From Gemmatimonadota bacterium (GTDB lineage: Bacteria > Gemmatimonadota > Gemmatimonadetes > Longimicrobiales > Gaopeijiaceae), in the NCBI GenBank assembly GCA_022823365.1, contig JAJDXG010000002.1, forward strand, positions 1 to 64,000: a DNA stretch of 64,000 bases, written 5' to 3'. The notes under the pieces were generated by a model that was given only the letters and a program-made list of their open reading frames with translations, did no database searches and had not been told where the DNA came from. The number at the start of each line of letters is the position of its first letter. Positions within the stretch are counted from its first letter, which is position 1. A program made the position numbers and the translations under genes. Of the stretch, positions 34,621-44,902 are shown one piece after another.

Positions 34621-35773
34621 GCGGGAGCCGGGCGTGGTCGTCTTCTCCGGCGGCGGCACCGGGGGGCATTTCTACCCCGCGCTCGCGCTCGCCCGTGCGC
34701 TCGCGGCGCTGAGACCCGATATCCGCCCGTTCTTCGTCGGCTCGCGCCGTGGCGTGGAGGCGCGTGTACTCCCGGACTGTGGCCTCGACTACGCGCTGGT
34801 GGAGGTGGAGGGACTGGACCGCCGGCACCTCTGGAACAACGCCCTCGTGATGCAGTCGCTCCTCGGGAGCGTCCTCGACGTCTTCGACACCTTCCGGCGG
34901 CTGCGGCCCGAGCTGGTGGTGGTCACCGGCGGATACGCGTGCGCACCGTCGGGGCTGGTGGCCGCCTGCATGGGCATTCCCCTGGCGCTTCAGGAGCAGA
35001 ACAGCCTGCCGGGCGTCACCACCCGGCTGCTCAGCCGCCACGCGGCTCAGATCCATCTCGCGTGGCCGGAGGCGAAGCAGGCGATTCCGCGCCGGGCGCG
35101 CAACCGGGTGGTGGTGAGCGGGAATCCGGTGCGCGCCCCTGAAGGAATCGAGCGCGGTGAAGCGCGCCGTCGCTTCGGGCTGGGGGCGGACGGGCGGGTC
35201 GCCCTCGTGGTGGGAGGCAGCCAGGGGTCGGCGGTGCTGAACCGGCGAATCATCGAGGCCGTGCTCGGCGCGCCGGAGCGTCCGGAGGGCTTTCAGCTTC
35301 TCTGGGCCAGCGGCCCGGCGCACTTCTCCGGGACGCGGCGGGAACTCGCGCGGGCCGGATCGCCGGACTGGGTGCGGCTGGTGCCGTACATCGACGACAT
35401 GCCGGGCGCGCTCGCCGCGGCGGATCTGGCTGTGAGCCGGGCGGGGGCGATGGCCACCTCCGAGTTTCTCGTGCACGGGCTGCCGGCGATCCTGCTTCCG
35501 CTTCCCACCGCGGCCGAGGATCACCAGACTCGCAACGCCCGGGCGCTCGCGGAAGCGGGCGTGGCGCTGCACCTGCCCGAGGCCGAAACGGACGCGCCCG
35601 CCCTCTGGGCGGCCATGACGGACCTCGTGCGCGACGACCGCCGCATGGCGTCGATGGCTGGGGCGGCCCGCGAGCGCGCCCGCCCGGACGCGGCCGCCGA
35701 AATCGTTGCGGTGCTCGCCCGGCTGCTCCCGCGCGGGCCGCGGTCGGTGACCATCTCGGGGGAGGCCGCGTGA
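34613..35773 (+). CDS. murG: Undecaprenyl-PP-MurNAc-pentapeptide N-acetylglucosaminyltransferase MurG
   Basis: 386 residues, GT-B fold. The first G loop SGGGTGGHFYPALALA is at about 12-27; GGYACAPSGLVAA and QEQNSLPGVTTRLL are in the N-terminal half; VVGGSQGSAVLN is the second G loop. SRAGAMATSEFL and PLPTAAEDHQTRNA are the UDP-GlcNAc site in the C-terminal half. It converts lipid I to lipid II at the inner membrane. ATG 34613 overlaps ftsW; a longer in-frame extension is a shadow of ftsW. Confidence 0.95.
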   Translation: MTRREPGVVVFSGGGTGGHFYPALALARALAALRPDIRPFFVGSRRGVEARVLPDCGLDYALVEVEGLDRRHLWNNALVMQSLLGSVLDVFDTFRRLRPELVVVTGGYACAPSGLVAACMGIPLALQEQNSLPGVTTRLLSRHAAQIHLAWPEAKQAIPRRARNRVVVSGNPVRAPEGIERGEARRRFGLGADGRVALVVGGSQGSAVLNRRIIEAVLGAPERPEGFQLLWASGPAHFSGTRRELARAGSPDWVRLVPYIDDMPGALAAADLAVSRAGAMATSEFLVHGLPAILLPLPTAAEDHQTRNARALAEAGVALHLPEAETDAPALWAAMTDLVRDDRRMASMAGAARERARPDAAAEIVAVLARLLPRGPRSVTISGEAA

Positions 35774-37173
35774 GCGCCCGGGGCCTGCGCGAGCGCGCAC
35801 GCGAGGGCACGGTGCACTTCATGGGCATCGGCGGCGCGGGCATGTGCGCGCTTGCCGAGCTCTTCCACCGGTCCGGCTACCGGGTGACCGGCTGCGATCT
35901 GCGGCGCGACCTGAGCGCGCGGTCGCTCGAGGCGCTGGGCATTCCCGTCGCCGCCGGCCACTCCCCCGATCACCTGGACGGCGTCTCGGCAGTCGTGGTC
36001 TCCTCCGCCATAAGCCCGTCCAACCCGGAAGTGCGCGCGGCGCGCGAACGGGGCATCCCGGTGGTCAAGCGGGCGGAGGCGCTCGGGCAGTGGGTCAACG
36101 CGGGAACGGTCCTGGCGGTGGCCGGGACGCACGGCAAGACCACCACCACGGCGCTCGCCACCGAGATCCTGGCGGCGGCCGGCAGGGATCCCACCGGGGT
36201 CGTCGGGGGAAGGGTCGCGGGGTGGGAGGGCAACCTGCGCTACGGACGCGGCGACCTGTACGTGGTCGAAGCCGACGAGTACGACCGCTCCTTCCACCAC
36301 ATCACGCCCCGCACGGCCCTGGTCACCAATCTGGAGGCCGATCACCTCGACACCTACGGGAACCTCGCAAGTCTGCGCGAGGCGTTCCACACCTTCGTGG
36401 ACGCGGTGCCCGCGGACGGCACGGTGTGCGCCTGTGCGGACGATCCGGGAGCTTCGAAACTGCTTGCCGGCCTCGGCGCGCGCACTTGCACCTATGGCTT
36501 CCGCGCGGGCGCGCAACTCCGGGCGACGCGGGTGCGCACCGGTCCCCGCGGAGCCCGGGCGCGCATCTTCGAGGATGGACGGGATCGGGGCGAGCTGTCG
36601 ATCCGGCTCGCGGGCGCCCACAACCTGCTCAACGCCCTGGCCGCAGCCGCTGCCGCGCGCCGGATGGGCGTCGCGTGGAGCGACATCCGCCGGTCGCTGG
36701 CGGGGTTCCGCGGGGTGCGCCGCCGCTTCGAGCGGCTCGGCCGCGAGCGCGGGGTGACCGTGGTGGACGACTACGCACACCATCCCACCGAGATTGCGGC
36801 GGCGATCGCGGCAGCCCGCGGCAGCTTCCCCGGAGCCCGCCTGGTGGCCGTCTTCCAGCCTCACCTGTTCTCGCGTACGCGCGATTTCGCCGGCCAGCTC
36901 GGCGCGGCCCTTGCCGCGGCGGACCGGATCTGGGTCTCGGACATCTACCCCGCCCGCGAGGCGCCCATCCCCGGCATCACCGGCGAACTCGTGTGCGACG
37001 CGGTGACCGCGGCGCGGGGAGGGGGTGGGCGCTACCACCCGGACCTGACCACGCTTCCCGCCGCCCTGGCCGACACCCTTCGCGCCGGGGACGTATGCCT
37101 CACCCTGGGCGCCGGCTCGATCGAGTCGGCCGGTCCCGCGCTCCTTCGCCGCCTGGGAGGGCACGATGCGTAA
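35770..37173 (+). CDS. murC: UDP-MurNAc-L-alanine ligase MurC
   Basis: 467 residues. The N-terminal domain opens HFMGIGGAGMCALAELF; the ATP loop is AGTHGKTTTT (about 118-127); VVEADEYDRSFHH and NLEADHLDTYGN are substrate-binding motifs; VVDDYAHHPTEIAAAI marks the C-terminal domain. It adds the first L-alanine to UDP-MurNAc. The GTG start overlaps the murG stop (GTGA). In many bacteria murB and ddl follow murC; here the stop overlaps ftsQ directly. Confidence 0.96.
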   Translation: MSARGLRERAREGTVHFMGIGGAGMCALAELFHRSGYRVTGCDLRRDLSARSLEALGIPVAAGHSPDHLDGVSAVVVSSAISPSNPEVRAARERGIPVVKRAEALGQWVNAGTVLAVAGTHGKTTTTALATEILAAAGRDPTGVVGGRVAGWEGNLRYGRGDLYVVEADEYDRSFHHITPRTALVTNLEADHLDTYGNLASLREAFHTFVDAVPADGTVCACADDPGASKLLAGLGARTCTYGFRAGAQLRATRVRTGPRGARARIFEDGRDRGELSIRLAGAHNLLNALAAAAAARRMGVAWSDIRRSLAGFRGVRRRFERLGRERGVTVVDDYAHHPTEIAAAIAAARGSFPGARLVAVFQPHLFSRTRDFAGQLGAALAAADRIWVSDIYPAREAPIPGITGELVCDAVTAARGGGGRYHPDLTTLPAALADTLRAGDVCLTLGAGSIESAGPALLRRLGGHDA

Positions 37174-37921
37174 GCTGCTCGCGTTTGCGGTTCCCGTGAT
37201 GCTCGCGGCCGCCACGCTGGCCGCCCTGGGCGACCGTCCCGACATTCTCGCACACTTCGCGAGATTCCACGTCTCCGCCGTGGAAGTGCGGGGTGTCCGC
37301 TATCTCGACGCCGAGGAGATCCGCCAGTGGATTCCGGTCTACGAGGACGAGCGCGGGGGGGCGCGGTCTCTCGAGGGACGCCTGCGCACACACCGGTTGA
37401 TCGAGGAGGCCACGGTCAGGTCCCTGCCCGGCGACACCGCGGAGATCGTCATCCGGGAGCGCCAGCCGGTGGCCCTGGTGGCGACCCCGGCCCTGAATCC
37501 CGTCGATCCCGCCGGGGAGTACCTCCCCATCGATCCCGCCCTACATCGACTCGATCTGCCCATCCTTCGTCCCGTGGAGCCCCGGAGCGGCACGCTGACG
37601 GTCACCGAACACCAGCAGATCCAGGCCATGGCCGCGGAGTTGCACCGCCTGGGCGAGCTCCATGCCGACTTCGCGCGTTCCGTCTCGGAAATCGCCTGGA
37701 CCCCGCAGGGCACTCTGACGGCCCGCTTTTCGGCGACCGGGGCGGCGCTCCATTTCCAGCCTCCGCTGAGCGTGCGGCGTCTGCGCGAAGGGCTTGCGGC
37801 CCTCGCCGACGCCGTCCCGCGAGCCCCGGACCGAACGGTGACCGTGGCCGACCTCCGCTTCAGCGATCAGGTCGTCGTGAGACACGTGTCAACGGGCGAG
37901 CCGGGCAACGCGAGGAGATGA
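37166..37921 (+). CDS. ftsQ: Cell division protein FtsQ (POTRA domain)
   Basis: 251 residues. One N-terminal membrane segment ([18 protein letters not shown]) is followed by a POTRA domain ([20 protein letters not shown], then [20 protein letters not shown]) and a FtsQ-type beta domain with FVQ-like [16 protein letters not shown]. It links divisome proteins across the periplasm. It starts 8 bp inside murC and ends with an ATGA overlap with ftsA. Sequence conservation is low, but fold order and position are typical. Confidence 0.9.
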   Translation: MRKLLAFAVPVMLAAATLAALGDRPDILAHFARFHVSAVEVRGVRYLDAEEIRQWIPVYEDERGGARSLEGRLRTHRLIEEATVRSLPGDTAEIVIRERQPVALVATPALNPVDPAGEYLPIDPALHRLDLPILRPVEPRSGTLTVTEHQQIQAMAAELHRLGELHADFARSVSEIAWTPQGTLTARFSATGAALHFQPPLSVRRLREGLAALADAVPRAPDRTVTVADLRFSDQVVVRHVSTGEPGNARR

Positions 37922-39153
37922 AGATGGCTTCTCATCTGGTTGCGGGGCTGGATATCGGCGCGACGCGCACCACCGCCGTCATCGCGGAGGTGCGGGGCCA
38001 GTATCCGGCCCACTGGATCGAGGTCCTGGGTCTCGGGCAGGTGCACACCAACGGCGTGCACCGGGACGTCGTGCAGGATGTCGAGGAGATGACCGAGCGC
38101 GTCGCCAAGGCGGTGCGCGAAGCCGAGCTCATGGCCGGTTGCGCCGTTTCCAACGTCTATGTCGGCATCAGCGGCGACCAGGTGCAGACCTTCCCCTCGA
38201 ACGGGGTCGTCGCCATCTCCTCGAGCGAGGTATCGGCCGACGACATGGCGCGCCTGCACGTGGTGGCGCGCGCCGTTGCGCTGCCCCACGACCGCGAGCT
38301 GCTGCACACGGTCCCGCAGAGCTACACGGTCGACAACAACTCCGGGATTCTGCATCCGGTCGGCATGCCGGGCACGCGCCTGGAGTCGGAGGTCTACCTG
38401 GTTACGGGAGCCTCGGCGATCGCGAACAACATCCGCAGCGCCGTCTCCCGGGCGGGCTACCGGGTGGAAAAGCTCATCCTGGAGCCCCTGGCCGCCGCCC
38501 GCGCCGTGCTGAGGGAGGACGAGAGGGAGATCGGGGTCGCGGTGCTGGATCTGGGCGGGGCTACCAGCCAGATGGCGATTTTCGTCGACGGAAGGCCTTA
38601 CTACACGGACATGCTGCCGACCGGGGGCGTCGCACTGACCTGGGATCTGGTCCAGCATCTTCACATACAGCACGAAGAGGCGCGCCGGGTGCTGGAGAAC
38701 CACGGTTGCGCCCTGGCCGAACTCGTGGGGTCCAGGGACATGATCGAAATTCCCGGGCCCACGCCTTCGAGGCCTCGTCGCATCGGCCGGGCCACGGTCG
38801 CGGACGCCCTCGAGAACCGGCTGACGGCGATCGTCGCCTGGTGTCAGCGGGAACTCAATGCGCGGGAGCTGATCGCTCCACTGGGGACGGGAGTCGTCCT
38901 CACCGGCGGCGTTGCCGCCCTCGACGGTATCGGCGAGTTGGTGCAGAGGATGCTGGGGACGCCGGTTCGCATCGGCACCCCCGGCGCAGGCGCAAGCGGG
39001 TTGGCCGACTCGATGAACCGTTCTCGGCTCTCCACGGTCGTGGGCGTGGCCCAATACGGAGCCGATCGCTTTGCCAAGACGGGGCAGGGGGCGCTTGCCC
39101 ATACCCCTGGAATGGTCGGAAGGGTTGGTGCCTGGCTCAAGGAGTTTTTCTGA
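37918..39153 (+). CDS. ftsA: Cell division protein FtsA
   Basis: 411 residues, actin fold. [17 protein letters not shown] is the phosphate-1 motif (about 9-25). The 1C domain has [13 protein letters not shown]; the phosphate-2 region is [16 protein letters not shown]; the adenosine region is [13 protein letters not shown]. The C-terminal [12 protein letters not shown] is the amphipathic membrane-targeting helix. FtsA tethers FtsZ to the membrane. ATG 37918 follows GAGGAG and overlaps the ftsQ stop; ATG 37924 is a possible alternative. Confidence 0.95.
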   Translation: MKMASHLVAGLDIGATRTTAVIAEVRGQYPAHWIEVLGLGQVHTNGVHRDVVQDVEEMTERVAKAVREAELMAGCAVSNVYVGISGDQVQTFPSNGVVAISSSEVSADDMARLHVVARAVALPHDRELLHTVPQSYTVDNNSGILHPVGMPGTRLESEVYLVTGASAIANNIRSAVSRAGYRVEKLILEPLAAARAVLREDEREIGVAVLDLGGATSQMAIFVDGRPYYTDMLPTGGVALTWDLVQHLHIQHEEARRVLENHGCALAELVGSRDMIEIPGPTPSRPRRIGRATVADALENRLTAIVAWCQRELNARELIAPLGTGVVLTGGVAALDGIGELVQRMLGTPVRIGTPGAGASGLADSMNRSRLSTVVGVAQYGADRFAKTGQGALAHTPGMVGRVGAWLKEFF

Positions 39154-39245
39154 GCACACAGCGGGACCGGGTGGCGGGCGTTTCGTCCCGCGCCCGGCGC
39201 AAGTACGGGAATGGGAAGAACATCCCTCCAGCAAGGAAGGAGACA

Positions 39246-40508
39246 ATGACGATCATCGACTACGACGAGAAGAAGACCGGCCCGACGTTCGTCTTCGACG
39301 AGAGCGAGACGCCCAGCGCCTGCATGAAGGTGGTGGGTTGCGGTGGCGCCGGCGGCAACGCGGTCAACCGGATGGTCGATGAGAACCTCCTGGGCGTGGA
39401 GCTCATCGCCGCGAACACGGATGCCCAGGCGCTGCGTCAGTCGAGGGCGTCGATCTGTATCCAGATCGGGAAGAAGCTGACGCGCGGCCTGGGGGCGGGC
39501 GCCCGTCCCGAAATCGGGCGCCAGGCCATCCACGAGAACGCCGAAGAGGTGACCAGGGCGATTCAGGGGGCCGACCTGGTCTTCATCACCGCCGGCATGG
39601 GCGGCGGGACGGGGACCGGAGCCGCTCCCATCATCGGCCGCTTCGCCAAGGAAATGGGTGCGCTCACCATCGGCATCGTCACCCGGCCCTTCTCGTTCGA
39701 GGGCAGGAAACGCCTCCGGCAGGCCGAGCAGGGCCTCGAGGAGCTGCGCAAGGCTGTGGACACGGTGATCGTCGTCCCCAACGACCGCATCATGACCGTG
39801 GTCGGCAAGGGAACCAGCTTCCAGGACGCCCTGAAGAAGGCCGACGAGATTCTTCTGCACGCCACCCAGGGCATCAGCGACCTCATCCGGGTCGCCGGCG
39901 AGGTCAACGTCGACTTCGCCGATGTGCGCACGGTGATGGCCTGCGGCGGCGGAGCCCTCATGGGGTCCGGTTTCGGGGAGGGGGAACACAGGGCCGAGGA
40001 AGCGGCCCGCAAGGCCATCTCCTCTCCGCTTCTGGGCGACGTGTCCCTCAAGGGCGCCCACGGGGTGCTGATCAACATCACGGGCGGAATGGATCTCGCC
40101 ATTGACGACGTGACCAGGATCTCTAGTATCATTCAGGAAGAGGCCGGCAACGATGCCGAGATCATCTTCGGCGCGGTCCACGATCCCAAGCTGCAGCAGA
40201 GCGTGAGGGTCACGGTCATAGCCACGGGGTTCGGCAACGGATCCGAAAAACCCGGTGCCCTGCGGCCGGAGATGGCGAGCAACGGTGCCCCCTCCGGATT
40301 GGACCGGAGACCGTCGCCGATCCCGTCCCCGCGGCCGGCGCGGGCCGCCGCACGGCAGGCAGCGGCAATCACAGGCAGAAGTTCGGCGAGCATGAACAAG
40401 ACTCCCAGTACCCCCACGCCGGTGCAGCCCCGGAAGCGCCAGCGCGTCATCGTTCGCGGGCCGGTCGATATCCTCGATCTGCCGACCTTCGTGACGCTTG
40501 CCCGGTGA
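39246..40508 (+). CDS. ftsZ: Cell division GTPase FtsZ
   Basis: 420 residues, tubulin fold. [12 protein letters not shown] is at about 32-43; the GTP signature GGGTGTG is at 119-125; the T7 catalytic loop is in [13 protein letters not shown] Pro/Ser/Ala-rich linker (about 325-400) leads to the conserved tail [13 protein letters not shown], where FtsA would bind. ATG 39246 follows AAGGAGAC. A longer frame reaching back into ftsA is a shadow. The 92-bp gap after ftsA is the largest inside the dcw core and may hold an extra promoter. Confidence 0.96.
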   Translation: MTIIDYDEKKTGPTFVFDESETPSACMKVVGCGGAGGNAVNRMVDENLLGVELIAANTDAQALRQSRASICIQIGKKLTRGLGAGARPEIGRQAIHENAEEVTRAIQGADLVFITAGMGGGTGTGAAPIIGRFAKEMGALTIGIVTRPFSFEGRKRLRQAEQGLEELRKAVDTVIVVPNDRIMTVVGKGTSFQDALKKADEILLHATQGISDLIRVAGEVNVDFADVRTVMACGGGALMGSGFGEGEHRAEEAARKAISSPLLGDVSLKGAHGVLINITGGMDLAIDDVTRISSIIQEEAGNDAEIIFGAVHDPKLQQSVRVTVIATGFGNGSEKPGALRPEMASNGAPSGLDRRPSPIPSPRPARAAARQAAAITGRSSASMNKTPSTPTPVQPRKRQRVIVRGPVDILDLPTFVTLAR

Positions 40509-41932
40509 CGTTTATGGGAGGAGCGGATCGGGGCAGGTTCAGGCGGGCGCCGGACGGGCATGGCGACGGGCGCGGTGGAGGCAGGAGCGGGATGCTGCGC
40601 GTGGCGGGGGACCGGAGAGTCGCGGTGGCGGCGGCCATCGTGTCGGGGGTCCTGGGGTTGGGGGCGACTGCATGGTTCGCCTCCGGCAGGTCCGTGACCT
40701 ACGATGCCGGTACCCTGGCCTCCGTCGCGGCCGCGCCCCCGCAAGTGGCGGAGCAGGTCAGTCTGCGGCGCGGCCAGACGCTGGGTTCGCTCTTCCTCGC
40801 CGCCTCCCTCTCGACCAATGACCGGGTCGACCTGCTGGAGGCCTTCGGGGAGCGAGCCAATCCTCGCCGCCTTGTTGCGGGCACACCGGTAACCTACTGG
40901 AGAGACCGCCGCGACGGTGTGTTGACGGCAGTGGAAGTGGGGCTCAGCCCGGACTCGATCATGTACCTGGACCGGGCCGCGGACGGCTGGACCTCGCGCA
41001 TGATGCGAACCCCGGTCGTCACCGACACGGTCTTCTTCGAGGGGAGCATCCGCTCGAGTCTGTGGATGGCCGTGATGGGAAGCCCGTCGCTGCAGTTCAT
41101 GCCGTCCGGCGACCGAGCCAAGCTCCTGGACGGTCTCGACAGGATCTTCCAGTGGGAGGTGGACTTCCACCGGCAGGTTCAGCCGGGCGATTCCTACCGC
41201 GTCGTTCTCGAGCGCGCCGTCCGCCCCGACGGATCCATGAGAGGCAACGGACGCATCGTCGCCGCGGAGTTCGTCAACCGGGAAACCCCTTTTCGGGCGT
41301 TCTGGTTCGATGCCTCGGGGGATGGCGAGGGGGCGTACTACGATCCCGAGGGCAGGTCGGTGCAGCGGCAGTTTCTCCTCAAGCCGCTCGAGTACCGCCG
41401 CATCTCTTCGCGTGTGCAGAGCGCGCGCTTCCACCCCGTGCTGCGGACTTGGCGGGCCCACAACGGCGTCGATTACGCTGCCGATGTCGGCGTTCCGGTC
41501 ATGGCGACCGCCGGCGGGGTGGTCACCCACCGCGGCTGGCGCGGCAGCTACGGCAACCTGGTAGAGATCCGGCACACCAACGGCTTCGTGACGCGCTACG
41601 CGCACCTGAGCGGCTTCGGCGCCGGCGTGGCGGCGGGAGCGCGGGTAAGACAGGGCCAGACGATCGGGTACGTAGGCATGACGGGGCTGGCAACCGGACC
41701 GCATCTCCACTACGAGTTGCGCCGGAACGGCCGGGTCGAGGATCCCCTGGACATCCGCACCCCTCCGGGCGATCCCATTCCGGACGCGATGTGGCCCCTG
41801 TGGGAGGAGCAGCTTGCCGAGGGCAGCACGCTTCTCGCCAGCCCGGCGTTCCTGCCGGGCAGGGCCTTGCCTGGCGCTTCCGTAGTCGCGGAAGAAACCG
41901 AGGGCGGGGCAGAGCCCCAGGACGACCAGTGA
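40505..41932 (+). CDS. M23-family metallopeptidase, membrane-anchored (septal or envelope peptidoglycan hydrolase)
   Basis: 475 residues. One membrane helix (about 37-58, [20 protein letters not shown]) is followed by an OapA/LysM-like region ([20 protein letters not shown]) and a C-terminal LytM domain. The zinc ligands are in HNGVD (about 319) and the HLHYE box (about 400), with [19 protein letters not shown] between them. It probably cleaves peptide cross-links, as does the MepM/NlpD-type family. GTG 40505 overlaps the ftsZ stop; ATG 40514 is an equally possible start. Its place directly after ftsZ suggests a role in daughter-cell separation. Confidence 0.9.
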   Translation: MTFMGGADRGRFRRAPDGHGDGRGGGRSGMLRVAGDRRVAVAAAIVSGVLGLGATAWFASGRSVTYDAGTLASVAAAPPQVAEQVSLRRGQTLGSLFLAASLSTNDRVDLLEAFGERANPRRLVAGTPVTYWRDRRDGVLTAVEVGLSPDSIMYLDRAADGWTSRMMRTPVVTDTVFFEGSIRSSLWMAVMGSPSLQFMPSGDRAKLLDGLDRIFQWEVDFHRQVQPGDSYRVVLERAVRPDGSMRGNGRIVAAEFVNRETPFRAFWFDASGDGEGAYYDPEGRSVQRQFLLKPLEYRRISSRVQSARFHPVLRTWRAHNGVDYAADVGVPVMATAGGVVTHRGWRGSYGNLVEIRHTNGFVTRYAHLSGFGAGVAAGARVRQGQTIGYVGMTGLATGPHLHYELRRNGRVEDPLDIRTPPGDPIPDAMWPLWEEQLAEGSTLLASPAFLPGRALPGASVVAEETEGGAEPQDDQ

Positions 41933-41963
41933 CCCAATCCGGCGCCTGCGCCGGGTCGGAAGA

Positions 41964-43919
41964 GTGAGCCTGCTTTCCTGGATTGCCCTGCCTCTCCTGC
42001 TGGCGGCGGCGTGCGGCTTCTCCCTCTGGGTCTACCATCGGCGGGAAATGCCGGTGGCGGGCCGGCGCTGGCTGGCCCTTGCAAGAGCGCTGGCGATCTG
42101 CCTCGTGGCGCTGCTCATCTGGAACCCCCGCCTGCCTGCCGGGGCGGGTGACGGCGTCGGCCAGGGCGCGCTGGTGCTGCTGGACGGCTCCCTGAGCATG
42201 GCGGCCGGTTCTCCCGGCGGAGAGACGGCGTGGGCGGACGCGGTCGAGGAAGCGCGGCGCCTCGCGAGCGGCGGAGGCCGGATCCTCGTCTTCGGGGATG
42301 CGGTGGCGGCGACCACGGCCGACGAGCTGGACGCGCGCGCGCCCACGGCCACCTCCTCCCGCCTCCTTCCGGCGCTGCGCGCGGCGGCCGAGTCGGGCGC
42401 GCGCGCGGTCACGGTGGTGAGCGACGGGCGCCTGACCGATGCCGACTTCGGCGGCCTTCCGGTGGTGCCCGGGCTGCAGGCCCGCCTCGAGGTGGTGGGC
42501 GCGACTGTGGCCAATGCGGGGGTGGCCGACTTCGCGCCACCCGCGCGTGTCGAACGGGGGACGCCCTTTGCCGCCGAGGTCACCGTGTTCGGCGAGGCCG
42601 CCCCGGGTACCGCCGCCCGCCTCGAGGTGCGGGAAGAGGACCGCTTGGTGGCCTCGATTCCGGTGGAGATCCCGCCGCCCGGCCAGGTAGCGCGCACGCC
42701 CGTGGACCTCCCCGCACCCACGGCCGAGGGAATGGTGCGCTACGCGGCCACTGTCGTGCTGGAAGACGACGGTTTTGCCGACGACGACAGCCGCGTGCGC
42801 CATGTGCGCGTAGCGCCTCCGCAGGCCGGGCTGGTGTTGCTCTCCCTGCGTCCGGACTGGGAGCCCCGTCACCTGCTCCCGGTGCTGGAGGACGTGACCG
42901 GGCTGCCCGCGCGCGGCTATCTGCGCGTCGCCGGGTCGCGGTATCTGCCGATCGCCCGCGGCGACGAGATCGCGGACGAGGTCACCGAGGGCGAGCTGCG
43001 CACGATGGTCGGCGGCGCCGACATCGTGGTGCTGCACGGCGTAGGCGCGACCGCTCCGGGCTGGGTGCGCGACGCCTCCCGCGACGCCCGGCGTCTGCTC
43101 ATGTTCCCGGCCGACCGGGCGGGCGCGTCGCTGGGTGGGGTGTCGGTGGCGGGCGAAGTCGAGGGGGAGTGGTACGTGGCCGCGGACCTTCCCGCCTCGC
43201 CGGTGGCCGGGCAGTTCGCCGACCTGGATCTGGGGGCTCTGCCGCCCCTCACCGCGCTCCACCCCGCAACGGCGCACTCGGGAACCGTCGCCCTCCAGGT
43301 GCATCTGGGCGGGCGCGGCACCGGAGAAGCCGCCGTCGTCCTGGTCGCCGATCAGGGCAGGCGCGTGGGCGTCGGCCTGGCCGAGGGCTACTGGCGCTGG
43401 GCCGCCCGCGAGGGAATGCCGCGCCGCGCCTACCGGTCCCTGTGGGCAGGAGTGGCGAACTGGCTGTTCGCCGGCGAGCGGCTTGCGGCCGCCGGTCCGC
43501 CCGGTCCCGCCGAGCCGGTGATCGCGCGCGGGAGCCCCGTTCGCTGGCAGGCGCCCGGAATGGCCGGGCAGGAGTTCGGCCTTCGCCTCATCCACGCTGG
43601 CGAAACGGTCTTCGAGTCCACGGTGGCGGTCGATTCCACAGAGGCCTTCACCACCGCGCCGCTGGACCCCGGCGCCTATGATTTCGTGCTGTCCACGGGG
43701 GCCGGCGGCGAGGAGGCGAGCGGCCGTTTCGACGTGGAGCGCTACACCGGCGAACTGCGGTTGCCGCCCGTCGTCGACGCGGTGGGCGGGGCCGCGGCCG
43801 AAGGAGGCGCGCGCGCGGCTGTCGGCCGTCCGCTGCGCACGCACCCCCTGCCCTTCATCCTCGTCCTGGCGGTGCTGTGCGGCGAGTGGATCGGCCGGCG
43901 GCGGCGGGGCCTCCGGTAG
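41964..43919 (+). CDS. Membrane-anchored vWA-like protein of unknown function (BatA-like)
   Basis: 651 residues. Two N-terminal membrane helices (about 4-22 and 37-53) precede a von Willebrand A-like region whose MIDAS motif DGSLS is at about 74-78. A long periplasmic beta-rich part follows, with a glutamine-amidotransferase-like segment (GADIVVLHGVGATAPGWVRD). The chain ends in a helix plus the basic tail GRRRRGLR. The layout resembles the BatA/YfbK-type and 'aerotolerance N-terminal' membrane proteins. No enzymatic motif is visible. The GTG start is 31 bp after the M23 gene, and ftsY follows after 5 bp, so the three are co-transcribed. Confidence 0.7.
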   Translation: MSLLSWIALPLLLAAACGFSLWVYHRREMPVAGRRWLALARALAICLVALLIWNPRLPAGAGDGVGQGALVLLDGSLSMAAGSPGGETAWADAVEEARRLASGGGRILVFGDAVAATTADELDARAPTATSSRLLPALRAAAESGARAVTVVSDGRLTDADFGGLPVVPGLQARLEVVGATVANAGVADFAPPARVERGTPFAAEVTVFGEAAPGTAARLEVREEDRLVASIPVEIPPPGQVARTPVDLPAPTAEGMVRYAATVVLEDDGFADDDSRVRHVRVAPPQAGLVLLSLRPDWEPRHLLPVLEDVTGLPARGYLRVAGSRYLPIARGDEIADEVTEGELRTMVGGADIVVLHGVGATAPGWVRDASRDARRLLMFPADRAGASLGGVSVAGEVEGEWYVAADLPASPVAGQFADLDLGALPPLTALHPATAHSGTVALQVHLGGRGTGEAAVVLVADQGRRVGVGLAEGYWRWAAREGMPRRAYRSLWAGVANWLFAGERLAAAGPPGPAEPVIARGSPVRWQAPGMAGQEFGLRLIHAGETVFESTVAVDSTEAFTTAPLDPGAYDFVLSTGAGGEEASGRFDVERYTGELRLPPVVDAVGGAAAEGGARAAVGRPLRTHPLPFILVLAVLCGEWIGRRRRGLR

Positions 43920-43924
43920 CGTTT

Positions 43925-44902
43925 GTGACGCCGCTGGGCCGACTGACCGGCAAAGGGAGCGGTGCGCGCGGGTCGCTGTGGCGGAGGGTCGCGGGCTTCG
44001 CGCTCCCCGACCTCCGGCCGTCCGCGCGCGGCCTGGACACCGAGACGCTCGAGGAACTCGAGGACCGCCTGCTGGCTGCCGACTTCGGCGTGGAGGCCGC
44101 GCTGCGGCTCGTGGACCGCGTCGAAGCACTCCAGCGACGCGGACGGCTCCGCGGCCCGGAGGCGCTGCGCAACGTCCTGCGAGATGAAGTGGCGAGGATC
44201 CTGCTTCCCGTCGCGTCGGCCGAAGGGGCTCCGGCGGCTTCGGCAACGGCGGCCGCCTTCGGACTCCGCGAGCCCGCGCAGGGGATCGCCGTTTATCTGA
44301 TGGTGGGGGTCAACGGGGTGGGGAAGACCACCTCCGCCGGCAAGCTGGCCCATGTGCTCGCTGCCCGGGGCAGGAAGGTCCTGCTCGCCGCGGCGGACAC
44401 CTACCGGGCGGGCGCGATCTCCCAGCTGCGCATCTGGGCGGACCGCACCGGCGCCGATTTCGTGGCCGGACAGCCCGGCGGAGATCCCGCCGCGGTCGCC
44501 TTCGACGCCATCGACGCGGCCCGCGCGCGCGGCGTTGACGTAGCGGTCGTCGACACTGCCGGACGCCTCCACACCCGCACCGGGTTGATGGATGAACTCG
44601 CCAAGGTGCGGCGGGTCATCGCCCGCAAGCTGCCGGGGGCGCCTCACGAGACCCTGATCGTGCTCGACGCCACCGTGGGTCAGAACGCGCTCGCCCAGGT
44701 GCGGGCCTTCCGGGACGCCGTGAGTCCGAGCGGGATTCTACTCGCCAAGATGGATTCCAGCGCGCGCGGCGGCATCGTCGTCGCCCTCAGGCAGGAGTTC
44801 GGGTTGCCGGTTAAACTGGTCGGAGTGGGAGAAGGCCCCGAAGACCTCGAGCCCTTCGACGCGAACGCGTTTCTGGAGGGCGTTTTCGGATCTCCGGCAT
44901 GA
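43925..44902 (+). CDS. ftsY: Signal recognition particle receptor FtsY
   Basis: 325 residues. A short N-domain (LEELEDRLLAADFGVEAAL) and no acidic A-domain precede the G-domain: GVNGVGKTTSAGKLA (about 129-143), ADTYRAGAISQL, VVDTAGRLHT, and LAKMDSSARGGIVVAL. The last has Ser-Ser where FtsY usually has TKLDGTAKGG. It is the SRP docking GTPase at the inner membrane. GTG 43925 starts 5 bp after the previous gene. It overlaps recG (ATGA). Confidence 0.95.
   Translation: MTPLGRLTGKGSGARGSLWRRVAGFALPDLRPSARGLDTETLEELEDRLLAADFGVEAALRLVDRVEALQRRGRLRGPEALRNVLRDEVARILLPVASAEGAPAASATAAAFGLREPAQGIAVYLMVGVNGVGKTTSAGKLAHVLAARGRKVLLAAADTYRAGAISQLRIWADRTGADFVAGQPGGDPAAVAFDAIDAARARGVDVAVVDTAGRLHTRTGLMDELAKVRRVIARKLPGAPHETLIVLDATVGQNALAQVRAFRDAVSPSGILLAKMDSSARGGIVVALRQEFGLPVKLVGVGEGPEDLEPFDANAFLEGVFGSPA

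Noticed and set aside
29427-34659. Long minus-strand frames (1056 and 884 codons) over murF-murG
   Set aside because: Antisense shadows of strongly recognised cell-wall genes.
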